This document shows, one piece after another, positions 1-11,600 of a DNA stretch of 64,000 nt (positions are counted from its first letter, which is position 1; every line of letters starts with the position of its first letter). The translations under genes and the position numbers were made by a program. The stretch lies in contig QANY01005731.1 of NCBI GenBank assembly GCA_003255025.1, positions 133,019 through 197,018 on the forward strand, read 5' to 3'. This DNA is from Datisca glomerata. Taxonomy: Eukaryota; Streptophyta; Magnoliopsida; Cucurbitales; Datiscaceae. The notes beneath the pieces were generated by a model. The model did not search any database, was not told the DNA's origin, and was given only the letters and a program-made list of their open reading frames with translations.

Positions 1-605
1 TAAAAATTTGGTTTGTTATATTACCATTGATTATTTATTACTAATTCACATATATTTATATTATGTAGATTGATACAACCATGCAAGCCGTTTCGGACGA
101 TCGTGAGGTTCGGGAGGACCACAAGCGTAAGCACGTTCGCGAGGACATGTGTGCAAATCTACCTGAAGAGTAAGCCGTCGAGTTAGGTGCTTTTAGTGCA
201 CAAGTGATCGCTCTTCAGGCGGAGTCCTGCTCCGTGAAGGCGGATTTCACATTTAATGGAGGTGCAGAGAAAGATGATGGTTGTCCAAGAGAATATGTGC
301 ACAACCATGGCGAGTCTTTTGGAATGGGACACTGGTAAATCTCGGGCATAATACGATGAGCCACATGACACCCTGTCTCAAGGTAAAGAACAATGAGGTT
401 TTAATGAGGATATGAGTCCCTCCCACGAAGAAGAGCTACCGGTCTCTTTATCACCTTTATATAAAGGTGATAATGATGAAAGGTGCATCCAGCTGGATGC
501 TTTAGACAACACATTCGCTGACCTGCTATTGGTCAGGAAACCATCTATGAATGGAACAACTAAAAGACGTCGAAAGGTATTATTCTGTTTATTCATATTT
601 CATCT

Positions 606-636
<31 letters not shown>

Positions 637-1915
637 CATGTATAATCTAACTATTAATCTAACACCTTACGTGGGGCTATGTTTTGGTAGGGCAAACAAG
701 ACTTGTCCGAGTTTACCGAAAGTCGATTCCCAATGAAGTTGCACAGCACTCAGGAGAGGAGAGATGGTCATCTACTAAGTTCACCCTATTTGAAGGTAAA
801 CCAATCACTAAATGCAACAAGAAGGTATATAAAGTGGGTATGTACACATTTCAGGATCCACTAGAAGTGAAAGATGAGCGTTTAGTGGAGTATATTTTTA
901 GAAAAGATTAGAGGATAGGTAGTAGCCATACTAATCTAACAAAATTTGACACACCATCATGGCCAAATTTTGATTGCATTTGTCATTTATATGTCTTTTG
1001 CCATGAGATTCACGTTAGACATTCTAGCATCCATGCTAAACAGAGAGACCTAAAGACTCTCGGTCCAAAAAATTGGCTTGGCTCGGACCTTATAGGTTTG
1101 TTTGTCAGCGTTTTGACCTTGGAGGCTCGTCGTGCATCGATAAGCAATCGATTCTGGTTTCTTCCCAAGTTTTTGTTGTGAGTATCTACTACTCAGTATC
1201 ATCTTTGTTTTAGGTTTGTATGTATGTTGTGAATCATGTTTTTATTGTGCCACTGTAGAGTCAATTTGTGTCAAAACTAGTAGAGCTTCCTAATTTTCTA
1301 AGGAAACACGAGATCGTGGATAGATACCCGCCAACACTTGAGCTAGAAACTATGGTAAACAAATTTAATGTAGTTAAGATATTAAATGTTGACTTAGTAT
1401 GATTGGGTAAATGTATTGTGTAATCTATATCTGTATTCTGGTACACAATAGCCAAGATCTCCATCATGCACGAGAAAGTCACTGTATAGGACACATTGCC
1501 AGACAGCCGACTTAACTTGGGACGGACCGAAAAGGTCAAAAAGATTGTATGTTCTAACCCCTCATCATGACTTGTAATTTATCTTATAGCATGTGTGATT
1601 TAAAATTAATTACCTTTTATATTTTGTGAGTGAAATTATACTTAGAAGGTGTGAACTTGATATTTGGGTCTAAGCTCATAGATTTGTTTCCCTCGCCAAC
1701 AACCTTCTCTTCATCCAAAATTTCAAGGCCGCCCCAAGTGGTCACCCAATCAAATGGGTAAGTTCACTGATCACGAATTTGATTGGGCTTCCTTCACCCT
1801 TTAATGATGCACTTATTATTCCATTTGCAGTAGTGATTTTGGTGTGTGAGTGTTGAGATATATAGATGACATTGGGGCATGAATTATTGTCGACTATCAT
1901 TCCAAGCTAATTTTT
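1..1915 (+). pseudogene. Ulp1-like (C48) cysteine peptidase pseudogene, copy A (5' end outside window)
   Basis: Ulp1/SENP-type peptidases cleave SUMO-like modifiers; in plants, transposon-borne relatives are common in MULE-type elements. Exon-like pieces can be read at about 67-180, 684-910, 1012-1180, 1261-1354, 1452-1550, 1646-1758 and 1831-1915. A GT-AG intron is visible at 1355-1451. The Asp box reads V-T-V-stop-D-T-L-P-D: TAG at 1487-1489 sits where copy B has a Cys codon and where I expect Trp in the family. The Cys box at 1832-1843 reads S-D-F-G, so the catalytic Cys codon is TTT at 1838-1840, and a TGA follows soon after. Copy B (5273-8689, - strand) keeps S-D-C-G at the same place. 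With stops and a lost nucleophile this copy is dead. Family assignment rests on the D-T-L-P-D and D-C-G boxes and their order. Confidence 0.7.
610..637. repeat. (TA)n microsatellite
   Basis: About 14 uninterrupted TA units. The matching position in the inverted copy near 7515-7535 has only a short AT-rich stretch, so the run expanded after the two copies separated. Confidence 0.9.
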
Positions 1916-2345
1916 CAGATATTGTTTACATTTTGTCAAACTTGAGAGCTTTGTTTTTTGTTTGTTATAGTTTCGGGTTCTTTTAATTCTATAATTGGGA
2001 ATTTTCTTATTGTTTTGGATTTGCTCATTTGTAGTTGTCATTACTCGTTATTTGTTAGGGTTCCTTTAGTTATGTAATAAGGATTTTTCTTATTCTTCTG
2101 GGTGTTAGTATTGAATTTGTTGAGGTATTTGGTGAATATTCAAGCTTTAGAGCATCCCATTTTCTGTTTTGTTTTAGTTGGGAGCTTTTAGTTACGTAAT
2201 TGAGATTTTTTTTATTGTTGTGAATTTTCTCATTTGTGGTTGTTATTATTGAATTGTTGAGGTGTATGGTAGTTTGGTGAATGTTAGAGCTTTTTTTTTG
2301 TTTTGTTTTAGTTTGGAGTTAGGCTTCTTTTAGTTATGTAATTGT
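1905..2345 (+). repeat. Tandem repeats of about 115-140 bp in the last intron of copy A
   Basis: About three diverged units share phrases such as TTGAATTTGTTGAGGT, TTGGTGAAT and TTAGTTATGTAATT. The same family occurs in reverse orientation and higher copy number at 5515-6320, immediately after the Cys-box exon in each copy. Confidence 0.75.
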
Positions 2346-2423
2346 ATTATATTATTGTGTCCAATTTTTTGATGTTCTTGTTCAAACACTCGCCCATTTA
2401 ACATTTCTGAGAAATTCGGTGAG

Positions 2424-2729
2424 CTAGAGGTTATTGAAGAAGACAATAACGACGGTGCAATAAATTTCAAAAAGGGATATGTTTGCATGCGAGTGAGTCT
2501 GAAGCACATGCATTTCATTTGTCATCTTGAAATCATCCAACCTCTCCTCGTGTCGAATACGTGCCAACCCCCGATCGAATTGTAGCACAAATTCAAACAG
2601 TTTAGATCGACGTTCAACGAATTGGTAGATATACACGTTCATACCTTCATATCGTTGTGTCGTTCTCATGAAAGCAAAGAATTTCTCATGTTGGAAGGCC
2701 TCATCCCAACGTTCACACTTCACATACAT
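2424..2729 (-). pseudogene. FAR1-related/MULE transposase fragment (C-terminal part of the MULE domain)
   Basis: FAR1/FHY3 proteins are transcription factors derived from MULE transposases. The open frame of about 100 codons contains F-F-A-F-M-R-T-T-Q-R-Y-E-G-M-N, followed by a KLFEFVLQFDRGLARIRHEE stretch. This matches the family pattern in which a TTQR-S-E-S-(I/M)-N motif precedes a K-x-x-L-x-E-F-V-x-Q-(F/Y)-D segment. No N-terminal FAR1 zinc domain or SWIM finger is present next to it. The neighbouring fragment at 2735-2875 carries the preceding part of the same domain but on the opposite strand, so an inversion has broken the original gene. Confidence 0.75.
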
Positions 2730-2734
2730 CCATT

Positions 2735-2875
2735 GTACCCATTTGTTTTTTCTTGTATGCCATGAAAAATAAAGTACCTCAATCGATCATTACAGATGGT
2801 GATAAGGCAATGCGTAAAGCAATCAACATGGTCCTCCCCGATTGCAATCATCGGCTTTGTGCATGGCTTATGGGC
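2735..2875 (+). pseudogene. FAR1-related/MULE transposase fragment (catalytic-core part)
   Basis: The frame around 2744-2870 reads F-L-Y-A-M-K-N-K-V-P-Q, then IITDGDKAMRKAI, then V-L-P-D-C-N-H-R-L-C-A-W. This matches the MULE/FAR1 core signature P-x-(S/T)-I-I-T-D-x-D-x-A-M followed by H-R-x-C-x-W. In FAR1 proteins this part lies upstream of the segment now on the minus strand at 2424-2729. Similarity ends at about 2870, where a palindrome-rich sequence begins. Not functional. Confidence 0.75.
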
Positions 2876-3120
2876 CCTAAATTTATGAATGGCATTTGGG
2901 ACCTGCTGATGGCATATGGGCCCCAAACACCATTGAAACAGGCATTTGGCCCGTGTAGATGGGACACGGGCCAAATGCCTTTGAATCATGCTTTTGGAGC
3001 ACCACCATCAGGCCCCAATCGTCATTCAAGACTGGTGAATCACCAGTAATGAATGGTGTTTGGGCAGTGCTGATGGCATTTTGGTCCCCAAACGCCATTC
3101 TAACAGGCATTTGGGGCGCG
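2868..3120. repeat. Cluster of palindromes and a 162-bp direct repeat
   Basis: A perfect 16-bp inverted repeat, GGCATTTGGCCCGTGT at 2941-2956 and its complement at 2964-2979, encloses 7 bp. A second palindrome, ACTGGTGA-A-TCACCAGT, lies near 3030. The segment beginning ATGAATGGCATTTGGG near 2886 recurs with about 80% identity at about 3048, 162 bp downstream. Translations of this stretch are repeat artefacts. It may be a foldback element or a rearranged end of the MULE-like unit. Confidence 0.7.
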
Positions 3121-3556
3121 ACCATCAGTCGTTGTCATCATCTTCATGAACTTCATCATCATCACTCTCATGCATGCTTGTTTGAGTTTCATACATGTGC
3201 AGGCGTCTTTGCAACTTCGCCTACAAGTGTACATATTCAGTATATTTTGATTTCAAACCAAAAAATAAATAAGGAAAGATCATAAGTTTACAATTTTCTT
3301 ATCCTTTGTTTCATTGATGTTTTGGCCTTTATCATCGCCGTCATCATCGCCTCACGTGTGCTTAACATTTTCTCGAATAACAGCTTGTTGAGACCGCCAA
3401 TCATGCACATCATGCCTGCCGCGCATGTCGTCAGCACCTGCATGTCGTCAGCACCTGCATTATCCGAATTACACGTTAATATGATATTGAATGACTAAAT
3501 AATAAATATTAACATCATAACTAGTGTAGTGTTCCTAAACCCACGAATACCAAGAT

Positions 3557-4200
3557 CATAGAAATCATCCTAAGAAACTAAAATGTAAGTATGACTTAGT
3601 GAAAAAGGTGTGTGGAGAACAGCCTAAGAAACTAAAATGTAAGTATGACTTAGTGAAAAATGTGTGTGAAGAAAAATGTACTATAATCCCTATTATGACA
3701 TTTCGTCAAACACCTTAAGAGCAATAAACATACACTATAATTTTTCATCCAAAACATATATCGCTACCAATGATCATACATTTCTAGAAGCATCACATAA
3801 AAAACACTTAGTTTTCAAAATGATTTAAGCATCTATTTGGTGTTTTAACAATATAACACATAACAACCAAATTTTTTGTTAAAGAAACTTACATTTTATC
3901 TTTGGATGGGATATAGCATTTCATCGAACATGTTACAAGAATTCATATAAATATAGTATAAACCACAATCTGGAATTTTATCAAACACATTACGGACAAT
4001 GAAAAAAATACACCATATAATTCAGTATGACATTTCGTCAAACACTTTACGGGCACTCATGAAAATACTATAGTTTTTCATCCAAGACATATATTTCTAC
4101 CAACAACCATACATTTCTATAATAATCACATAAAAACACCCAATTTGCAGAACGAATCAAGTATATATTAGGTGTTTTAACAATATAACACATAAATTCA
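3557..4200. repeat. Short tandem and spaced direct repeats
   Basis: A phrase of about 45 bp (C-C-T-A-A-G-A-A-A-C-T-A-A-A-A-T-G...) occurs twice about 54 bp apart at 3570-3668. A longer block beginning GACATTTCGTCAAACACYTTA occurs near 3697 and again near 4030, with shared downstream phrases about TTTTTCATCCAARACATAT and GGTGTTTTAACAATATAACA. I see no gene between 3120 and 4220. Confidence 0.65.
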
Positions 4201-4222
4201 AAATCTTTAAAGAAAAACTTAC

Positions 4223-4381
4223 ATCTTGTTTTCTTGGGTGAGATATGTACTCCGTTGGATGAAATATTTTCACCCCATAACTGGTGGCATCGTACGGCCC
4301 TTTCGAGATGCTCGAGCTTGAACTTGGTCGCGTCGTTACACTCAATGTTCCCTTTGTAACTTTACGCTTTCCTCTAGCCAT
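4223..4381 (-). CDS. Possible first exon of an unrecognised protein
   Basis: From an ATG at 4381 an open frame reads M-A-R-G-K-R-K-V-T-K-G-T, then a Ser-rich stretch and K-I-F-H-P-T-E-Y-I. It runs for 53 codons to a good splice donor (AAGAT|GTAAGT, donor G at 4222). The frame continues to 4157 into what would be intron. The basic start and Ser-rich tract suit a leader exon, but I found no partner exon. Upstream sequence (4382-4690) is rich in GA and ATGAAGA, as in 5' leaders. It could belong to a third copy of the Ulp1-type gene family, but that is a guess. Confidence 0.3.
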
Positions 4382-4988
4382 TATTTGGTGAAAAATGTAA
4401 TATTAGAAGGATATGGGGTTTGGGGTCACGAGCTAGAGGGATTTGGCGCGGGTTTTGACTCGTGTATTGCAAGGGATGTGTTCAATGAAAGATTACGGGT
4501 TTGACTCATGAGTTACAATAGATTTGGATCGATTTTGGTGGATTTCAGGCTATGAAGAGAGAGAGGATCGGTTTTGTTGAATTTTGGGCTATGAAGAGAG
4601 AGATGAAGATGGAGATGAAGAAGAAGGAAAATAGGGTTTGAGTTGAGAGAAATGAAGTGTTGAGAGATGGGGGAGGGCGGGTATCGATTTTTTAAGAATA
4701 AGGGGGAAGTGGTTTTTTAATGTTTGGGTTCATTTTGATAAGAAATAAGGTTAGATTTGAAATATGTTGTTTCTGTGGAAGTAGTCTTGCTAGTATTTAA
4801 AGGTTGGTGAAGAATTTGGTGAATTTTTTCTATTATTAGCTTCCTTTTATTACACCATTGATAATGTAGTTTGCCTGCCCAATAATTTTGCTTAGGTTGA
4901 ATTCGGTCTCCTTTCAAAGGTCTTTTCTTTGATGAAGGAAAATTTAATGGAAAATTGAACAATCTACACCAGATAATATAACAATCAT

Positions 4989-5275
4989 TGTACACAATAA
5001 CTTGCAAAAATCTTATTATTTATAATTGTACACAATAATTCTACAAAGTCTATTTATGATCACTGCACACAATAACTTTAAAAATCTACTTATTTATTAT
5101 TGTACACAATAATTCTGCAAAGTCTATTTATCATCATTGTACACGATAGCTTACAAAAACCTCTTTATTTATAGTTGTACACAATAATATACAAAATGTG
5201 TTTATCGTCCTTATACACAAAAATCTATTTATCTTCACTATACACAATAATAATATAGAAAATATGATACAATCA
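4989..5275. repeat. Minisatellite, 37-bp units arranged as 74-bp pairs
   Basis: Eight or so units start TGTACACAATAA or a close variant. Alternating units end TCTATTTATSATCAT or CTTATTTATAAT, giving a two-unit period. The last units (5215-5275) are shortened. It lies immediately downstream of the presumed last exon of Ulp1-like copy B. Confidence 0.8.
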
Positions 5276-5514
5276 TGTATACAATATATCTATCCCTTCA
5301 TTTTTTTTCCTCTTCTCAATCCTTTGCTTTAAAGTAGGACTCGTCTTCAGTGGTTGCCGGGCCTCCGAGACATATGAGTTCCTACTATAAAGCTGGTCAA
5401 CGTAGTCATGTATCATTTTATACATGGTGTTCGAAGGATGGTTGACGATCTTCAACAGAATATCACACCGAAGATCAAGCAATTTCAACTCATGTACAAA
5501 TTATCTCAACGTTC

Positions 5515-6320
5515 AGTAAACTATCATACACCTCAACAAATTCAATAATGATAGCCACAAATGAGCAAATCTACAACAATAAGAAAATTTCTAATTACAT
5601 AACTAAAAACAGAGCTTAAGGCTTGAATATTCACCAAACCATCATACACCTCAACAAATTCAATAATAACAACCACAAATTAGCAAATCCACAATAGTCA
5701 GAAAATTCCTGATTACATAACTAAAGGAACCCAACTAAAATAGTACAAAAAACGGAGCTCTAAGGCTTGAATATTTACCAAATTATCATACTTCTCAACA
5801 AATTCAATAATGACAGCCACAAATGAGCAAATTCACAACAATCAGAAAATTATCAACTACATAACTAAAGGAAACCAACTAAAACAAAATAGAAAATGGA
5901 GCCTAAGGATTGAATATTCACCAAACTATCATACACCACAACAAATTCAATAATCACAGCCACAAAGCCACAAATGAGTAAATCCACAACAATCAGAAAA
6001 TTTTCAATTACATATCTAAAGGAACTCGACTAAAACAAAATAAAAAATAAAGCTCTAATGCTTGAATATTCACCAAACTATCATAAAATTCAACAAATTC
6101 TCAATTCTCAATTACATAACTAAAAGAACCCTAACTCCAAACTAAAACAATACAGAAAACTATCAAGCTTGAATATTCACCAAACTATCATTACACCTCA
6201 ACAAATTCAATAACGATAGCCACAAATGGGCAAATCCACAACAATCAAAAAATTATCAATTATAGAACTAAAAGAACCCAAACTATAACAAACAGAAAAC
6301 AAAGCTCTCAAGTTTAACAA
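5515..6320. repeat. Tandem array of about 115-135-bp units (intron of copy B)
   Basis: Six to seven units share TATCATACACCTCAACAAATTC, then AATAATGAYAGCCACAAATG, then AGAAAAT...ATTACATAACTAAA, then GCTTGAATATTCACC. The array lies between the Cys-box exon (6347-6422) and the last exon (5273-5488), so it expanded inside an intron. Copy A has about three units. Confidence 0.8.
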
Positions 6321-7745
6321 AATGTAAACAATATCTGACAAATTACCCAGGAACGATAGTCGCGAACCATTTCTGCCCTGATTTCATCCATATATCTCAT
6401 GACCCACACACCACAATCACTCCTACAAACGTAATAATAAGTGCATCATTAAAGGGTGAAGGAATCCCAACCAAATTTACGATTAGTGAACTTACCCATT
6501 TGATTAAGTGACCACTTGGGGTTATGGGGGTAACAAATCTATGAGCTTATACCCAAATATAAGGGGAATCAATGTCAAAATCACACATGTTATAATATGT
6601 TAGAAGTCATGATGAACAGTTAGAAAATCCAATCTTTTTTACCTTTACGGTCTATTCCACGTTACGCCGACCATCTGGCAAGGTGTCACAAATGGTGACT
6701 TACTCGTTCATGATGGAAATCTTGATCATAAATCAATGATCTCGATCACCGTGTATCAAAATACATATCTATGCTACACAATACATTTACACAATGATAC
6801 TAAGTCAAAATTTAATAACCTAACTACATTAAATTTATTTACCATCGTCTATAGCTCAAGCATTGGCGCGTATCTCTCCACGATCTTGTGTTTCCTTACA
6901 AAATTAGGAAAGTCTACTCATTTGGAAACACATTGACTTTGCAGTGACACAGAAAAAATATAACGTACAAAGTACATACAACCTAAAATAGGGATGATAT
7001 TGAGTAGTAGATACTCACAATAAACAACGTGGGAATAAACCAGAATCAGTTGCTCATCGACGCAACACGAGCCTCCAAGGTCAAAATGCTGACAAACAAG
7101 TCTATAACATCAGAGCCAAGTCAATTCTCTTGACCGAGAGTCTTAGGTCTCTTCAGTCAGCATGGTGGATAGAATGTTTAACGAGAATCTCACTATAAAA
7201 GACAAATAAAAGACAAACTTAAACTACCTATTCTCTAAGCTTTTCTAAAAAATATACTCCACTAAGCGCTCATCTTTGACTTCTAGTGGGTCCTGCAACG
7301 TGTACAAACCCACTATAAATATCCTTTTTGTTGCGTTTAGTGGTCGTTTTACCCTTCAAATACAGTGAACTTAGTAGAGGACCATCACTCCTCTCCCGAG
7401 TGTTGCACAACTATATCAGGAATTGGCTTTTGGTAGACTCGAGCAAGACTTGTTTACCCTACCAACACACAACCCCAAATAAGGTGTTAGATTACTAGTC
7501 AGATTATACATGTTATATTAATAGAAAAGATGAAATATGAATAAACAGAATAATACCTTCTGACGTCCTTTAGACGTTCCAGTCATTGATGATTTCCTAA
7601 CCAATAGTAGGTTAGCGAATGATTTGTCAGAAGCATCCAGTTAGATGTAGAGATCATCCTTGTCACTTTTATCTAAAGGTGATGAAGAGTCTGCCAAATC
7701 TTCTTTGCGGGAGGGACTCATAATCTCATCAAAATCTCCTTGTTC
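5515..7745 (-). repeat. Arm B of the large inverted repeat
   Basis: Reverse-complement counterpart of 393-2345. It contains the same order of exon remnants and intronic tandem repeats. Homology ends near 7745, where copy B continues into N-terminal exons that copy A would have left of the window. Confidence 0.75.
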
Positions 7746-8699
7746 CTTAAGAGGAGTCGGGGTAACCCTCCTCCCCTTGAAGTTACAAACGTAATAATTT
7801 TCCATTGGCCAGATCTTTCAACACCAGCAGCAAAGGCTGGTTTAAGTCAACATAGTTGGCAGTACATGCCAAATTCTCTAGATAAAAAAGATGCAACAAA
7901 ATGAACTTATTAGCATAGTTACGTATGTTATAATGTGAAAATAAAACCAATGTACACCAAAACTATTATCTAGATAAATAATAAGCATCTGATAATGCTA
8001 TCATGGTGGTTATTTTGATACCTCACGACACCATCCAAAAAATCTTTAAAACAAGCAGAAGTCTAATTATTCTTATAGATGGTCACGGGTGTCTTCACAG
8101 AGTGTAACCACGAATGACTGACGACCAATTTTGATCGAGGAGATAACAAGACCCCAACAGTGCATAGCACAAAGACTTGCCTCTAATAGTCATCGTCAAA
8201 ATCCCCAATCAAGAATGTCGACAAGGTGTTCACCGAAATATCACCTTGGGCGTTCACCCACTTCCTCGTTAGATCTTTGATTTCATTCACATCACCATCA
8301 AATTTTATCTCTTCTTCATCGTCGAAGATGCCTAGTATAGAACTCACATAATTTGTAGTCACATTGAATTTTGACCCATGGATATTCAATGTGCAGGTGG
8401 CTGGATCGAAGCAATCTAATAGTTGCTTCAAGAAGTTCCTCTTTAACTTGCGGCATTGAATATTCAACAACCCTTAGAATCCCATCTCCATGACCACTTT
8501 CCTCTTCCCTACAAAATTTGTAACAAGATCCACAAATTTCTCGGGTGTACAACATGTGAGCGACTTCCGTTTGAAGGCAGGCCTTCTCGGATGACTAGGA
8601 TCGGGTTGTTCCACTCCGCCTTCAAGGGCATGGATTTCATTATCCTTGAAATAATTGATTTGCGCTTTCTTCGTCATACTGTTCCACAACTTAGCTAGT

Positions 8700-11600
8700 T
8701 CTATTTGTGTATGTGTATCACAAACTCACATTACAATCATAATTTATCAATTCCATGTTATAATGTAATGTTTATTTAAACATACTTACTTCAATACATT
8801 TAAGCTCTCCACCTGTCGTCCTAATTTTAGCTCATTCTTTCACACTCGTTTAATTATAAAAAACAATAATAACATTGCAACAGTTGGTATGAAAATATGT
8901 AACATTAAATTGATGATCTCATTAATTACTTACAAGTAGACAAAGAAACCACTTGGTGCCTTCTTCACGTTCACATTTGTGTTATCCACCTGAAATATAT
9001 GTTAGTATAATCAAATTTAGCCCTGTTATAATGTCTTCTTATCATGATTATCCCGGATACTAATTTATAATGTATTGAGCATCGTCTAGTAAGAATGCTA
9101 AGTTCTTATGTGCCATTATATTGTTGTTCATAATGTTATGTTCTAGTATACTTCTGCCCCTATTATGTTATTAATCAGATTTATGCAATGACTATTTAAG
9201 ATAACGCATTAATTAGAACTAACATATATAAACAATCTTAATAAATGATAAACATGATGTGAATGTCAATGGCTTGCGAAAATGGATGCGAGATTTCATG
9301 AAAATATGGATATGTAAAGAATTTAAAGAATGTAAGAAACTTAGTTGATCTAGTTGCAACATGTCTTCTCCAATTTTTTCATAATTTACCTATAACAAAT
9401 TAAAAAGGGGCTTATTCCAGAGCAATTTTTGAATTCCAAAAAAAACCCTATTCTTGATTCTAATACTCTATCCAGTATTCTAATTGTAAAGAATTAAGTT
9501 TAATATTCTTGCTATTTTCAATGAGAATCTGTAGTGTTCACCTCAATTAGTTGGGTTTTCCTATGTTTGATACACTTGACATCTTTTAGTTTGGTACGGA
9601 TCTTAAAAAATTACACTTAATGTTTTTATTGCAAATTTATGCTGAAAATTAATATTTATGTATTGTCAATACATGATAAGTTTAATTAACGATATTAATG
9701 CATGTGTGTAGATTGGTTTTCAACAACAGTGACTATCTGAAGTATAATATGATTAGAAAAGAGGGAATTTCAAAACATTAGTTGATGAAATGGCTTTGAT
9801 TCGGAGAATGAGTATTTGGGAAATAGTATATCACATAGCATTTTATAGATTTTTAGGTACAATGTCTTTTAAGATTTCAAGGTTAGTGGGGAAAGCCAAA
9901 CAATTGGTAACTTTGAATAGTTGAAGCATTATCCTCACTCTAACTATCAACTCTTGTATATATAGGAGCATGCATGAGCTTTTTTTACCTAGGCTTTAAG
10001 AATAAATCATGACGATTTGGATTAGTTTGGATCTATTGTGACTGAATAATTTCTTATGAAACAGATAGATCATGCTAGCATATATGCAAGAACAGATTAA
10101 AAGTTGATGTTGCAAATGTATGTTTTATTTTATGCTTGAAGTGACAACTTCAATATTTATAATATTTATTAGGTTTAGAAGAATCTTATAGAAGTAAGTA
10201 ATAACACACTAAATTTAGAAGGCAAAATCTTCAAAAATGCTTCTTCAAGAACAAAGGATTATCACAAAATAGTTTTACATGCAAGTTTGAAATTGACTCT
10301 TTACCCCTCTATAACCTATTTACTTAGCACGGAGTCATTTTATCTCATTGATCTCTTTATATATCTGGATGGCCTCACAATATATTATTGTATATTTATA
10401 TGTTGATCGATACAAAATATGTTGCAGAGTACATACAGGAACATATCAAAAAGAAATTGAAATTTCTTTGATAAGATGGAATTCTCTGCTAAAAATGTTA
10501 TAATAGCGATAAAGAATATTATACTTAATTAGGCTATATAATGGTGTGAAAACGGCAATAAAAAATCCCTGTAAAAAAATTCTAAAAAAAGTTAACAATT
10601 TATATTTGAGAGTATTACTTCATACAAAATATGGCAATTTACTCAACAAAATAAATGTTTCTTTACCAACATTAACTTCTTTTGGTTCAATAGAGAATTG
10701 AATATAAACTACTAGCATTTGATTGCTAAATACTGAAGTTTCACATATTATGTCAATTGATTTGTTTGTGTATGTTAATATGCTTAAACATGTGCAACGC
10801 ATGTAAGTTTCAACTAGTCATATTAAAAAAATCATATTAGTAAAGTTCCACCACGTAACTAAGCTAGTTAAAAACTCTATAAAAGTCCAATTCTCTAGAA
10901 TCATATAAAAAATACGACGTTGATCATGTAGTTCTCTCTAAATTAGGATTTTTCCTTTTATTTAATTGCTTGAAGGATAACATGTACAATGATATTCATC
11001 TAATAACAAACATACATATGAAATCATATAGTTTCCATGAAATAAAACAACCTCAAGTAATATCTCCTTCCAACTACAATATTCCGTATAGAAACATGAA
11101 AAAGGAAAAAAATGAAAAACTAGTTTGTAACATAACAAGTTCTATTTGATTAAGTAAATCCAATTCAAGCTAATGATATTGTGACATAAATTCTTATATA
11201 AGTTCACATTCCAGAAGTAAATGACTACTAACTTTGTCAATACAAACAAGTCTTCTCTATTGATGACCAATAATCAAGAGGTTTCACCTGAAAAATAATA
11301 AGAAGACACTTTTATAATTAGGTGAAAATCCAACTTCAAATCAATGTTATGTTCTCAAGTAAATCTATTCTAACTATAATAAAATATTAATTTTATTTTT
11401 CAAGAGCAACTCACAACATTAAGACATGAACATAATTCAGCCCTTTTGTCAAAGTATAAACAATGAAATCAGGAAGCGCTACACAAAATGTCACTGCAAT
11501 GCTTAAATCATTCATATCGATAATCAAAGGACTAGACCAAAGCATATCACGAATTGAATCCAAAATTTTACTTAGGATTGAAACAAAGGCATACTAGCCT

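Larger units (their letters stand above)
393..2345 (+). repeat. Arm A of a large inverted repeat (Ulp1-like gene copy A)
   Basis: This stretch reappears, reverse-complemented and diverged (by eye roughly 75-85% identical), at 5515-7745. Matching landmarks include the A-C-A-C-C-T-T-A-C region near 660, the segment at 1041-1203 against 6990-7150, the Asp box, the Cys box and the intronic tandem repeats. Copy A carries a (TA)n run at 610-637 that copy B lacks. Homology stops near 393 on this side. Confidence 0.75.
5273..8689 (-). pseudogene. Ulp1-like (C48) cysteine peptidase pseudogene, copy B
   Basis: On the minus strand, exon pieces run from 8689 leftward. The N-terminal part (8689-8030) contains CTPEKFVDLV, a K-L-K-R-N-F-L stretch, F-D-P-A-T-C-T-L-N-I-H-G and F-V-L-C-T-V-G-V-L-L-S-P, a pattern typical of the N-terminal region of plant Ulp1-family transposon proteins. 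The Asp box (about 6640-6720) reads C-D-T-L-P-D. The Cys-box exon (6347-6422) reads S-D-C-G-V-W-V-M-R-Y-M with the catalytic Cys codon at 6413-6415, an AG acceptor before it and a GTAATT donor after it. A last exon (5273-5488) reads L-D-L-R-C-D-I-L-L-K-I-V. The frame is broken between 8474 and 8470, and stops occur at the end of the 8183-8470 piece and around the Asp box. The catalytic Cys survives here but is lost in copy A. Confidence 0.7.

Noticed and set aside
1261..1539. Minus-strand frame resembling the + strand frame at 6736-6936
   Set aside because: The similarity comes from the inverted repeat; both are shadows of Ulp1-like exons and introns read on the wrong strand.
2883..3285. Open frames on both strands across the palindrome cluster
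   Set aside because: They mirror each other because of the inverted and direct repeats and have no family resemblance.
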